Source: Winogradskyella sp.
GTDB taxonomy: Bacteria > Bacteroidota > Bacteroidia > Flavobacteriales > Flavobacteriaceae
DNA: 39,506 bases
Direction: 5' to 3'
NCBI RefSeq assembly: GCF_013213975.1
Contig: NZ_JABSST010000022.1
Location: forward strand, 1-39,506
Part shown: piece by piece, positions 29,370 to 39,506 of the stretch
Layout of the letters: each line of letters opens with the position of its first letter
Numbering within the stretch: the first letter of the stretch is position 1
Position numbers and translations under genes: made by a program
The notes under the pieces: generated by a model
The model's database searches: none
What the model was told of the DNA's origin: nothing
Seen by the model: only the letters and a program-made list of their open reading frames with translations

Positions 29370-29775
29370 TTACTTTTTTAAAGCTTTTCTTGTACTGTCT
29401 GTGTTAATTGACTTACAATCCTTTAGCTTTGAATTAGAATTTCCTCCAAGAATTCCACTTATGATATCATTGATTCTATCTTTTTCTTTACCTAAGTTTG
29501 TTTATAAATTTCTAAGATTTGATTGTTTGAGCTCTATATGCCACTGGTAAAGTGTCTTTTTATTTTAGGATTAGTAATAGTTTCATGGATATCCTGCACT
29601 TCTAGTAATGATTCTTATTAACTTCAGGATCATTGATTTGACCTATTAGTCTACTAATATCTCCACCTAGATATTTAGCTGGAACTTGAAATGTGGCATT
29701 ATAATTAATTGCGTTTGTAAAACTATACAAACCTGAAACTTCAATTGGTATATCTTTATAGATGAGCGTAAATGG
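29370..29775 (-). pseudogene. Degraded C-terminal remnant of an AsmA-family protein
   Basis: Minus-strand pieces across frames: PFTLIYKDIPIEVSGLYSFTNAINYNATFQVPAKYLGGDISRLIGQINDPEVNKNHY* ; TNPKIKRHFTSGI*SSNNQILEIYKQT* ; GKEKDRINDIISGILGGNSNSKLKDCKSINTDSTRKALKK*. Confidence 0.72.
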
Positions 29776-29955
29776 TTTACGGAAACTTCAACATTATTAA
29801 AATCAGTTTAGTGGTTATTAATAATACCTACTTATTATGGGTAAACTAAAAATTAAAAATTGTCTTGTTAAGAACTTTAGCAAGACTTTAATGGTTGTCT
29901 AAGACTATAAAAGTTCAATTTCTTCGTTGATTTCTAGATTAAAACGTGTTCTGAA

Positions 29956-30609
29956 TTAGAATACGCCTAGAATAAGGAAAGGTGTGTCAAAAAAGGCGAC
30001 TAGCACCTTAAATAGGAAGCCGCTTATCAAAAGACCTTTGAAGCTAGACCAGGGCAAAACTTCAAAATAACAAAGTAGGCTTATAATTGAAAATGTATCT
30101 ATGAATTGAGAAACCCAAGTAGAGAAGTTATTTCTTAACCAAAGATGCTTACCTTGAGTTAAGTTTTTCCAGAAATGATAAATTCTAATATCAATAAATT
30201 GGGCAAATAAATAGGCGAACATACTAGAGCCTACCGCTATAATAGTTTTACTGAAAACAAATTTAAATGTTTCGTCATCTATTGGAGAATTATCTAAGGC
30301 TGGAACTGTATCTGCAATTAAAATAATACCTACAGAAAACAGTGATGCAAAAATACCTGCGATTACCACATCATTGGCGCATTTTTTACCATAAATTTCA
30401 CTAATTAAATCAGTAATTAGAAAGGTTATGGGATAGGGCAAAATACCAACAGAAATTTCAAACAGGTTGCTTCCAAAAATTTCAATATCAACAGGATACC
30501 AGTAAAAAAACTTTTGAAAAATTAGATTTGAAACTACCAATGAGGTAATAAACAGTGCGCCTAATAAAAGATAGATGCGTTGGGCTAAAAGTTTGTCTTT
30601 AAGGGACAT
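29956..30609 (-). CDS. Queuosine precursor transporter (YhhQ/VUT family)
   Basis: LLGALFITSLVVSNLIFQKFFYW...FEISVGILPYPITFLITDLISEIYGKKCANDVVIAGIFASLFSVGIILIAD...FAYLFAQFIDIRIYHFWKNLTQGKHLWLRNNFSTWVSQFIDTFSI. Confidence 0.93.
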   Translation of the reverse strand: MSLKDKLLAQRIYLLLGALFITSLVVSNLIFQKFFYWYPVDIEIFGSNLFEISVGILPYPITFLITDLISEIYGKKCANDVVIAGIFASLFSVGIILIADTVPALDNSPIDDETFKFVFSKTIIAVGSSMFAYLFAQFIDIRIYHFWKNLTQGKHLWLRNNFSTWVSQFIDTFSIISLLCYFEVLPWSSFKGLLISGFLFKVLVAFFDTPFLILGVF

Positions 30610-30670
30610 TAATTTGGTTAATAAATTGTTCTTGTAAAGATAATCTATTAATATTTGTTTTAGTTATTTT

Positions 30671-31807
30671 GTGAATTCCATGACATTATCAAAAACCGTT
30701 TATATCGCATTAGGAAGTAATAAGGGCAATAAGTTGGCCTTCTTACAAGCCGCTGTTAACGCTGTTTTTGAACGGATTGGTGCTGTAAATAGGATTTCAA
30801 AAGTTTATGAGACACCCGCTTTAGGCTTTGAAGGTGATGCATTTTATAATGCTTGTATTAAAGTTGAAACACGCTTAAAACCTAAAACGCTATTAAAAGT
30901 TTTAAAGCAGATTGAGAAAGACCTTGGGAGGAAAACAAAAAAGTCAGATAACTATGAATCTAGAGAAATCGACTTAGATATTCTTTTTTATGATGATGTT
31001 GTTTTTGAAGGCAAAACCCTGATTATTCCGCATCCAGCGCTACACAAACGAAGATTTGTTCTCGAGCCATTGAGCGATATTGCTAAAGACTTTGAGCATT
31101 ATCAACTTCACAAGACTATAGCTAATCTGTTAGAATGTTGTGAAGATACCTCAGTTATTAAACCGATTAATATTTGGCTAAAGAACCCTAAAAAGACCTT
31201 TGCGTTTAGCAGCTATAATTTCATTGCTATTGAAGGTAATATAGGTGCTGGAAAAACAAGTTTAGCTACTATGATTGCTCAAGATTTTAACGCAAAACTT
31301 ATTCTCGAACGCTTTGCAGATAATCCCTTTTTACCTAAATTTTATAGGGAACCAGAACGCTATGCTTTTACGCTAGAAATGTCTTTTTTGGCGGACCGTT
31401 ATCAACAAATAAGTGATGACTTGTCGCAGCTTGATTTGTTTAAGGATTTTATGGTAAGTGACTATGATGTACACAAGTCTCTGGTGTTTTCTAAAGTTAC
31501 CTTACCTGAGGACGAATTTAGATTGTATCGAAAGTTATTCTATCAAGTTTATAAAGATATTGCTAGACCTGATTTGTACGTTTATTTATATCAAAATACT
31601 GAGCGTTTACAGGCTAATATTAAAAAACGAGGAAGAACCTATGAAAAGCAAATACAAGATTCTTATTTAGAAAAAATTAATTCGGGTTACTTGGATTTTC
31701 TCAAATCGCAGACAGACTTAAATATTAAAATCATTGATATCTCTGATCGCGACTTTGTAAAGAATCGAGAAGATTACTTATGGTTATTAAAAGAAATTAA
31801 CCGTTAA
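30671..31807 (+). CDS. folK: Fused FolK (HPPK) - deoxynucleoside kinase protein
   Basis: N-term VYIALGSNKGNKLAFLQAAVNAV...YETPALGFEGDAFYNACIKVET...KSDNYESREIDLDILFYDD..IPHPALHKRRFVLEPLSDI; C-term YNFIAIEGNIGAGKTSLATMIAQDFNAKLILERFADNPFLPKFYREPERYAFTLEMSFLADRYQQ. Confidence 0.93.
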   Translation: MNSMTLSKTVYIALGSNKGNKLAFLQAAVNAVFERIGAVNRISKVYETPALGFEGDAFYNACIKVETRLKPKTLLKVLKQIEKDLGRKTKKSDNYESREIDLDILFYDDVVFEGKTLIIPHPALHKRRFVLEPLSDIAKDFEHYQLHKTIANLLECCEDTSVIKPINIWLKNPKKTFAFSSYNFIAIEGNIGAGKTSLATMIAQDFNAKLILERFADNPFLPKFYREPERYAFTLEMSFLADRYQQISDDLSQLDLFKDFMVSDYDVHKSLVFSKVTLPEDEFRLYRKLFYQVYKDIARPDLYVYLYQNTERLQANIKKRGRTYEKQIQDSYLEKINSGYLDFLKSQTDLNIKIIDISDRDFVKNREDYLWLLKEINR

Positions 31808-32457
31808 AAGATTTGATATAAGACGGTTGTTATTCTTCCATTGATTACTGGTATATCGCAGAGTGTTTCTTTTTTTAGGAATTGAAAATTAAAAGGTTCA
31901 ACGTCTACATTAACTCCACTTAGTTGTTTTAAACGGTTACCAAGATTGGCAATTTGATTTTTATTTGGTACAAAGTCTCCAGCTGGTAAATGTTCGGTAA
32001 TAATTATATACCTATAGGAGGTAAGCTTTTTCAGAATTAGCATGATTTCTTCATTCGATAAATGCTGAAGTACTTGTCTTAGAATGGCGCAATCTGCAGC
32101 TGGTAAATCATCTTTTGAAATATCTAAACAGTAAAACTCAAGATGGTTTGCTTTAAATAACTTCTGATTTCTTAAAATTAAATCACTAACAATGTCTATT
32201 CCATAGTAATTGGAACTGTAAGGAATAAGTTCTTTTCCTACATTAAAATCTCCACAACCCAAATCGCAGATAGATAAAGTACTATTATGAGTTTTTAAAA
32301 ATTCAGTAACAGTTACAATGTAAGGTCTTATTATATTGACTAAATGAGAACCTTCCCCAGAATAGAAATCTTTAGACCTACCTCCCCATAAATGTTTGCT
32401 ATAGATTTGTTCCATTACAGCTTTAGTAGTCCAAGGTTTTTTGTGAGAGTTATGCAT
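31804..32457 (-). CDS. SAM-dependent methyltransferase (class I-like)
   Basis: LSICDLGCGDFNVGKELIPYSSNYYGIDIV...DDLPAADCAILRQVLQHLSNEEIMLILKKL. Confidence 0.85.
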   Translation of the reverse strand: MHNSHKKPWTTKAVMEQIYSKHLWGGRSKDFYSGEGSHLVNIIRPYIVTVTEFLKTHNSTLSICDLGCGDFNVGKELIPYSSNYYGIDIVSDLILRNQKLFKANHLEFYCLDISKDDLPAADCAILRQVLQHLSNEEIMLILKKLTSYRYIIITEHLPAGDFVPNKNQIANLGNRLKQLSGVNVDVEPFNFQFLKKETLCDIPVINGRITTVLYQIF

Positions 32458-32459
32458 AA

Positions 32460-32902
32460 TTAAGAACCTTGCAAGCTTTTAAAGCGGGTAAGTAAGGTGT
32501 TGGAAACTAGAAGAATAAATGGTGTTGTAATCAATGTGTAGATTATATTCCAATACAAAATAGAAGTCTCAGGACTACCAATATATCCTGTTGCTTTATT
32601 GCCAAAGTTAAAGCTTGAATTACCAGATAATAAATACGCAAAGCCAAACCATAAAACCGAAGCGATTATCAGGAAAATCATAAGAACTGTAAAAGTTTTA
32701 CCGAAAAGACTTGTGCTTGAATTAAATCCTTTTTTAATGAAAAAGCACATAACTCAAGCGCAATAACTCCAAACCAAATAATGAAATTCCCTACAGGAAT
32801 TTCAAAAACATTATAAGTTAACTCAGATGACCCTGATTCAAATAAGACAACAACAATCCCGAAAATGATTAACGCTAGTGTTAGAAGCTTTTTATAGCTC
32901 AT
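32460..32902 (-). pseudogene. Small multi-TM membrane protein, apparently split by a -1 frameshift
   Basis: ORF 32678..32920 (MSYKKLL...NFIIWFGVIALELCAF) and ORF 32460..32750 (FIKKGFNSSTSLFGKTFTVLMIFLIIASVLWFGFAYLL...) join into one 4-TM protein if one T is added to the T-run at about 32740. Confidence 0.6.
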
Positions 32903-32904
32903 AA

Positions 32905-33444
32905 TTAACGATTTAGCCATTTAAGTTTAGAAAATACATCCCAGATTACGACTCCTGCACTGACTGAAATGTTTAAAGAATGCTTAGTTCCAAATTGTGG
33001 AATTTCGATTACAACATCACTTCTATCAACGACTTCTTGTTGCACTCCCTTAACTTCATTGCCAAAAACAAAAGCGTATTTGGTGTTTTGCTCAATTATG
33101 AAATCGTTTAGCATAGTTGCTTCTTCGGCTTGTTCAATTGAACAGATGGCTACATTGTCTGCTTTTAGATTCTCTATAACATCTTGTGTGTGTTCGTGAT
33201 ATTCCCAGTCAACGGTTTCAGTACTTCCCAATGCAGTCTTTCTTATATCGTTATGAGGTGGCTGTGCAGTAATACCACAGAGGTAAATTTTTTCAATTAA
33301 AAAAGCATCACTTGTTCTAAAAACAGAACCAATATTATTAAGACTTCTAATATTATCTAATACAATTATAATTGGAGATTTTTCAGCATTTTTAAATTCT
33401 GAAATATTTAACCGTTCTAATTCTTCGTTTTTAAGTTTACGCAT
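32905..33444 (-). CDS. TrmH/SpoU family RNA 2'-O-methyltransferase
   Basis: PIIIVLDNIRSLNNIGSVFRTSDAFLIEKIYLCGITAQPPHNDIRKTALGSTETVDWEY...YAFVFGNEVKGVQQEVVDRSDVVIEIPQFGTKHSLNISVSAGVVIWD. Confidence 0.95.
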   Translation of the reverse strand: MRKLKNEELERLNISEFKNAEKSPIIIVLDNIRSLNNIGSVFRTSDAFLIEKIYLCGITAQPPHNDIRKTALGSTETVDWEYHEHTQDVIENLKADNVAICSIEQAEEATMLNDFIIEQNTKYAFVFGNEVKGVQQEVVDRSDVVIEIPQFGTKHSLNISVSAGVVIWDVFSKLKWLNR

Positions 33445-33554
33445 GTTAAAATCTCAAACTTTTTGTAGATAACTTATGACTAATCTTTTTTATAAAGCAA
33501 GGCTATTTAGTTACATTAGCATTCTTGCAAGTACAACAAAAATAACCAAAACTC

Positions 33555-36167
33555 TTGGCTAAAAAAGCAAAAAAAGAAACACCGTTAATGAAGCAATACA
33601 ATACCATTAAGGTAAAGTATCCTGATGCTTTATTGTTGTTTAGAGTTGGCGATTTTTATGAAACCTTTGGAAGTGATGCGGTTAAAGCTTCAAAAATATT
33701 AGATATTATACTAACCAAGCGTGGTGCAGGCAGTGAAAGTGAAACTGAGTTAGCAGGTTTCCCGCATCATTCATTAAATACATATCTGCCGAAGTTAGTG
33801 AGAGCTGGTGAACGTGTAGCTATTTGTGATCAGTTAGAAGATCCAAAACAGACAAAAAAGATTGTTAAGCGCGGTGTAACGGAATTAGTAACTCCAGGTG
33901 TGGCTTTAAATGATGATATTCTTAATTCAAAGTCTAATAATTTTTTAGCTGCTGTACACTTTGATAAAAAGTACATTGGAGTTTCTTTTCTCGATATTTC
34001 TACAGGCGAATTTTTAACCTCCCAGGGTGATGTAGAGTATATCGATAAGCTCCTTCAAAATTTTAATCCAAGTGAGGTTTTAGTTTCCAAAAAATATAAA
34101 AAAGAGTATGCAACGTATTTTGGAAAAGACATGCATACCTTTTATTTAGAAGATTGGGTATTTCAGTCAGACTATGCTTATGAAACGTTAACTAAGCATT
34201 TTAATACAAGCACCTTAAAAGGTTATGGTATACAAGACCTGTATGAGGGTATCATTGCATCAGGAGTTGTACTTCATTATTTAGGTGAAACACGTCATAG
34301 CAAACTAGTGCATATCGCAACTATTTCTAGAATTGCAACAGATGACTATGTTTGGATGGATAAGTTTACCATTCGAAATCTAGAGTTGTACCATTCTACT
34401 AATGCTAATGCGGTTACCCTAATTAATGTTATAGACAAGACTATTTCTGCTATGGGTGGTAGAACGTTAAAACGCTGGTTAGCTCTGCCATTAAAACATG
34501 CAGATAAAATAAAACAGCGACATGAAGTAGTCCAATTTTTATTAGATAATGAATCCATACTTCAGAAAATACAAGGTCAAATTAAGCACATTGGTGATAT
34601 AGAGCGTTTAATCTCAAAGATTGCCACGACCAAAGTTAACCCTCGAGAAGTGATACAGTTAAAAAATTCACTAGAGGCAATTGTACCTGTTAAGTCAATA
34701 GCAGCATCATGTGAGAATGAAGCTTTAAAAATATTAGGAGATAATCTCCATAATTGTGATTTGTTAAGAGAAAAAATTAAGCAAACTCTTAATGAAGAAG
34801 CACCTGTTAATGTCCTTAAGGGTAGCACAATTGCAAAAGGGTTTTCTGAGGAGTTAGATGAATTAAGAGGGCTTTCAAAGTCGGGTAAAGACTATTTGGA
34901 TGGGATGTTAGAACGTGAAAGTGAACGTACGGGAATTCCTTCCTTAAAAATTGCATCCAATAATGTGTTTGGCTATTATATTGAGGTAAGAAATACCCAT
35001 AGAGATAAAGTTCCTGAGGAATGGATAAGAAAGCAAACTTTGGTTAACGCCGAGCGCTATATTACTGAGGAATTAAAAGAGTATGAAGCTAAAATTCTAG
35101 GGGCTGAAGAGCGGATACTTGCTATTGAGCAGCAGTTGTTTTTGGAGCTTGTTAATTGGATGCATCAGTTTATAGTTCAAGTACAGCAAAATGCCCGGCT
35201 TATTGGGCAATTAGATTGTTTGTGTGGTTTCGCAAGTCTTGCTAAAACTAATAAATACCATTACCCGCATATTGATGATAGTTTTGACCTAGACATTAAA
35301 GATGGTCGACATCCTGTAATAGAAAAGCAGCTGTCTTTAGATGAGTCTTATATCGCTAATGATGTCTACCTCGATCGAGAGTCTCAACAGATTATTATGA
35401 TTACTGGACCAAATATGTCAGGTAAGTCTGCTATTTTAAGACAAACGGCATTAATTGTATTATTAGCGCAAATTGGAAGTTTTGTACCTGCAAGAGAAGC
35501 ACGAATAGGCTTGGTAGATAAGATATTTACAAGAGTTGGAGCGAGTGACAATATTTCTATGGGTGAATCTACATTTATGGTAGAAATGAATGAGACTGCC
35601 TCAATCCTTAATAATATTTCAGAACGCAGTTTGGTGTTGTTAGACGAAATTGGTAGAGGAACAAGTACCTACGATGGTATTTCTATAGCCTGGGCTATTA
35701 GCGAATATTTGCATGAGCATCCAGCGAAACCAAAAACCTTATTTGCCACACATTATCACGAACTCAACGAAATGACAGAGACCTTTAATAGGATTAAAAA
35801 TTTTAATGTCGCTGTAAAGGAGCTAAAAGACAATGTGCTTTTTGTGCGAAAGTTAGTGGAAGGTGGTAGTGAACATAGTTTTGGGATTCATGTTGCAAAA
35901 ATGGCCGGAATGCCACAACAAGTTATCCATCGTGCAAATAGAATACTTTCAAAGCTTGAAAAATCACATTCTAGCGAAGAGCTAACCGATAAGGTGAAAT
36001 CATTAAAAGATGATATGCAGTTGAGTTTCTTTAACTTAGATGATCCTTTGTTAGAAGAAATTAAAGATGAAATTCTACATACAGATATTGATACTTTAAC
36101 TCCTGTTGAAGCCCTTATGAAGCTTAATGAAATTAAGCGAATGCTTGTAAAGAAAAAACAAGCTTGA
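33555..36167 (+). CDS. mutS: DNA mismatch repair protein MutS (TTG start)
   Basis: [31 protein letters not shown]...; Walker [62 protein letters not shown]. Confidence 0.98.
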   Translation: MAKKAKKETPLMKQYNTIKVKYPDALLLFRVGDFYETFGSDAVKASKILDIILTKRGAGSESETELAGFPHHSLNTYLPKLVRAGERVAICDQLEDPKQTKKIVKRGVTELVTPGVALNDDILNSKSNNFLAAVHFDKKYIGVSFLDISTGEFLTSQGDVEYIDKLLQNFNPSEVLVSKKYKKEYATYFGKDMHTFYLEDWVFQSDYAYETLTKHFNTSTLKGYGIQDLYEGIIASGVVLHYLGETRHSKLVHIATISRIATDDYVWMDKFTIRNLELYHSTNANAVTLINVIDKTISAMGGRTLKRWLALPLKHADKIKQRHEVVQFLLDNESILQKIQGQIKHIGDIERLISKIATTKVNPREVIQLKNSLEAIVPVKSIAASCENEALKILGDNLHNCDLLREKIKQTLNEEAPVNVLKGSTIAKGFSEELDELRGLSKSGKDYLDGMLERESERTGIPSLKIASNNVFGYYIEVRNTHRDKVPEEWIRKQTLVNAERYITEELKEYEAKILGAEERILAIEQQLFLELVNWMHQFIVQVQQNARLIGQLDCLCGFASLAKTNKYHYPHIDDSFDLDIKDGRHPVIEKQLSLDESYIANDVYLDRESQQIIMITGPNMSGKSAILRQTALIVLLAQIGSFVPAREARIGLVDKIFTRVGASDNISMGESTFMVEMNETASILNNISERSLVLLDEIGRGTSTYDGISIAWAISEYLHEHPAKPKTLFATHYHELNEMTETFNRIKNFNVAVKELKDNVLFVRKLVEGGSEHSFGIHVAKMAGMPQQVIHRANRILSKLEKSHSSEELTDKVKSLKDDMQLSFFNLDDPLLEEIKDEILHTDIDTLTPVEALMKLNEIKRMLVKKKQA

Positions 36168-36263
36168 GCCGATTTAATTTATTTTAAAAAAGTCTTTGCA
36201 TTTATAAGAAATAGTTTAAATTTGCATCCGCTTTTACAGCGAAATGTTCTTTAAAAAGACTAC

Positions 36264-36335
36264 GCGAAAGTAGCTCAGGGGTAGAGCATCACCTTGCCAA
36301 GGTGAGGGTCGCGGGTTCAAATCCCGTCTTTCGCT
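36264..36335 (+). tRNA. tRNA-Gly (GCC)
   Basis: Acceptor GCGAAAG/CTTTCGC; D-arm AGCTCAGGGGTAGAGC; anticodon loop TTGCCAA; T-arm GCGGGTTCAAATCCCGT. CCA not encoded. Confidence 0.97.
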
Positions 36336-36378
36336 CTATACAATATATGCCAATTAGATTACAGTCCGTAATCGCAAT

Positions 36379-36463
36379 GCTGAAGTGGTGGAATTGGTAG
36401 ACACGTTGGACTTAAAATCCAATGGCCATTATGGCCGTGCGGGTTCAAGTCCCGCCTTCAGTA
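36379..36463 (+). tRNA. tRNA-Leu (UAA)
   Basis: Acceptor GCTGAAG/CTTCAGT; GGTGGAATTGGTAGACACG; anticodon loop CTTAAAA; variable arm TGGCCATTATGGCCG; T-arm GCGGGTTCAAGTCCCGC. Confidence 0.97.
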
Positions 36464-36465
36464 CA

Positions 36466-36516
36466 AAGAAAATCCGTAACTAATTAATAATTAATAAGTT
36501 GCGGATTTCTTGTTTT
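36466..36516 (+). terminator. Terminator-like hairpin after tRNA-Leu
   Basis: aagaaaatccgtaact ... agttgcggatttcttg followed by ttttta. Confidence 0.6.
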
Positions 36517-36557
36517 TATAATTGTACGATTATAGTACGGTTAAATGATGTTTTGGG

Positions 36558-37571
36558 TTATTCTTTGTAAAAACCTGCTGCTTTTTCCAACTTCTGTTTC
36601 ATTCTATCCCTAAGACGTTTGGGTTTAATAACTTCAATAGAATCGCCAAATCCTAAAATTAAGCGTTCAAGCTCAAAGTTAATCTGAACAAAAATATTAA
36701 AAATGATACCATCCTCAGTTTTCTTTATTATTCTTTGCGAACGATGGAATGGTTTAGTGATTGCATAAGGCGCATTTTTTTTATCAACCCAAAACTGAAT
36801 GCGCTCTGCTCTGGTATTAGAAACTGTTACACCAATAACATCTCTATAATATTCATCTCCGTTAAAATTATGGTTCCTGTAAGTAATTGAAGTGTCATAA
36901 TCAATTTCAACTATTCTATCTAAAGCAAAAGTAACTATTGGTTTTTTAGCTTCAACTCCGGGTCTTCCTATTAAAAACCAGCGGTTATTAAACTCTTTTA
37001 ATATGTAGGGGTGAAAAATGATTTCAGAAGCCTCTCTGGCTTTAAAAGACTGATATTTTATTTTTAAGACCATTTTCTTGATGATTGCCTGATATAAAAC
37101 ATCCAAATGTTCTAAACCTTTTAGCTTTTCATTTTTATCTAAATGAATGATAGCTGATTGGTCTGTCTTCTCTGTATATACTTTATCTTCCAAGCGTTGA
37201 ATGATACCCCCTAATTCAGAAAATAAAGAGAAATCTTTAAACTGTTTTAGCATTTCTACAGTTTCAGAAAGCACATTCATGTCATTCTCATTCAAGGGAA
37301 TATCAGTTATGGAGTAATCTTCGTCTTCGTATTTGTAAAATTTCTTGTTGTAGACAATTATAGGGGCATTGTAGCCTAATTTATCGCTGCGCATCATTTG
37401 AATGTCCAACTGAACTGTTCGCTTACTAACATTAAAAGCTCTATCTTCATATTCATATAAGGCATCAGAACAGGCTTCTATTAAATCATCTAATGTCCAT
37501 TGCCTATAATTATTTTGAAGACATTTGTCAATGGTCTTATAGCGTATAAGTGCATTTTTATTTAAAGCCAT
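36558..37571 (-). CDS. WYL domain-containing transcriptional regulator
   Basis: N-term HTH-like; LDVLYQAIIKKMVLKIKYQSFKAREASEIIFHPYILKEFNNRWFLIGRPG...VTFALDRIVEIDYD. Confidence 0.9.
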   Translation of the reverse strand: MALNKNALIRYKTIDKCLQNNYRQWTLDDLIEACSDALYEYEDRAFNVSKRTVQLDIQMMRSDKLGYNAPIIVYNKKFYKYEDEDYSITDIPLNENDMNVLSETVEMLKQFKDFSLFSELGGIIQRLEDKVYTEKTDQSAIIHLDKNEKLKGLEHLDVLYQAIIKKMVLKIKYQSFKAREASEIIFHPYILKEFNNRWFLIGRPGVEAKKPIVTFALDRIVEIDYDTSITYRNHNFNGDEYYRDVIGVTVSNTRAERIQFWVDKKNAPYAITKPFHRSQRIIKKTEDGIIFNIFVQINFELERLILGFGDSIEVIKPKRLRDRMKQKLEKAAGFYKE

Positions 37572-37603
37572 AGATGAAATTTTAATGAAAAATAAGGAAT
37601 AAA

Positions 37604-37638
37604 TTTATCTACGCAAAAAGATTGCGCATATAGATAAA
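37604..37638. promoter_or_regulatory. Imperfect inverted repeat in the WYL-rtcB divergent intergenic region, candidate operator
   Basis: TTTATCTACGCAA-aaaga-TTGCGcataTAGATAAA. Confidence 0.4.
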
Positions 37639-37661
37639 ATATTTGTATCGGAATCATGAAT

Positions 37662-37679
37662 AAGTCTTTTGAAAGACTT
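37662..37679 (+). promoter_or_regulatory. Hairpin 1 in rtcB 5' leader
   Basis: AAGTCTT-TTGA-AAGACTT stem-loop. Confidence 0.45.
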
Positions 37680-37689
37680 TAAAAGTAGT

Positions 37690-37718
37690 GCTCCGTTAGA
37701 CGGGGAAGCTAACGGAGC
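37690..37718 (+). promoter_or_regulatory. Hairpin 2 in rtcB 5' leader: perfect 10-bp stem, 9-nt loop
   Basis: GCTCCGTTAG-acggggaag-CTAACGGAGC, 16 nt before the rtcB ATG; no downstream T-tract, so not a classical terminator. Confidence 0.6.
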
Positions 37719-37728
37719 TTAAAATTAA

Positions 37729-39506
<1,778 letters not shown>

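Noticed and set aside
29359-29550. 63-aa plus-strand ORF
   Set aside because: Antisense to the AsmA remnant; no support.

Overview
This 39.5 kb AT-rich window looks chromosomal and comes from a Flavobacteriia-type bacterium. The support is T9SS type-B sorting domain plus PorP/SprF, TAnnTTTG-type promoters, and the Skp-Skp-BamA-UppS-DUF6089-NadK-CBS-PdxJ block. Most of it is core: LytS/LytTR two-component pair, murI, BAM/Skp, nadK, pdxJ, tig-clpP-clpX, GH3, DUF2797, rpsU, rpoD, YhhQ-type queuosine precursor transporter, folK-dNK fusion, TrmH-like methyltransferase, mutS, tRNA-Gly(GCC) and tRNA-Leu(UAA). Less ordinary parts: (i) a WYL regulator divergent from an RtcB-type RNA ligase, whose 3' end overlaps a COG3541-like nucleotidyltransferase cut by the window edge. 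This sits beside two tRNA genes and has structured non-coding DNA in the divergent leader. (ii) A region of gene decay at about 27-33 kb, containing a multi-frameshift LysE-type transporter pseudogene, an AsmA C-terminal remnant and a frameshifted small membrane gene, none resolved by the ORF track. (iii) Three AATGAGT repeats phased at 20-21 bp upstream of the LytS/LytTR operon. (iv) A DxDGDG-rich segment that appears inserted inside a repeat unit of the T9SS-exported protein. No CRISPR array, transposase or prophage was seen. All family calls come from reading motifs by eye; no searches were run.
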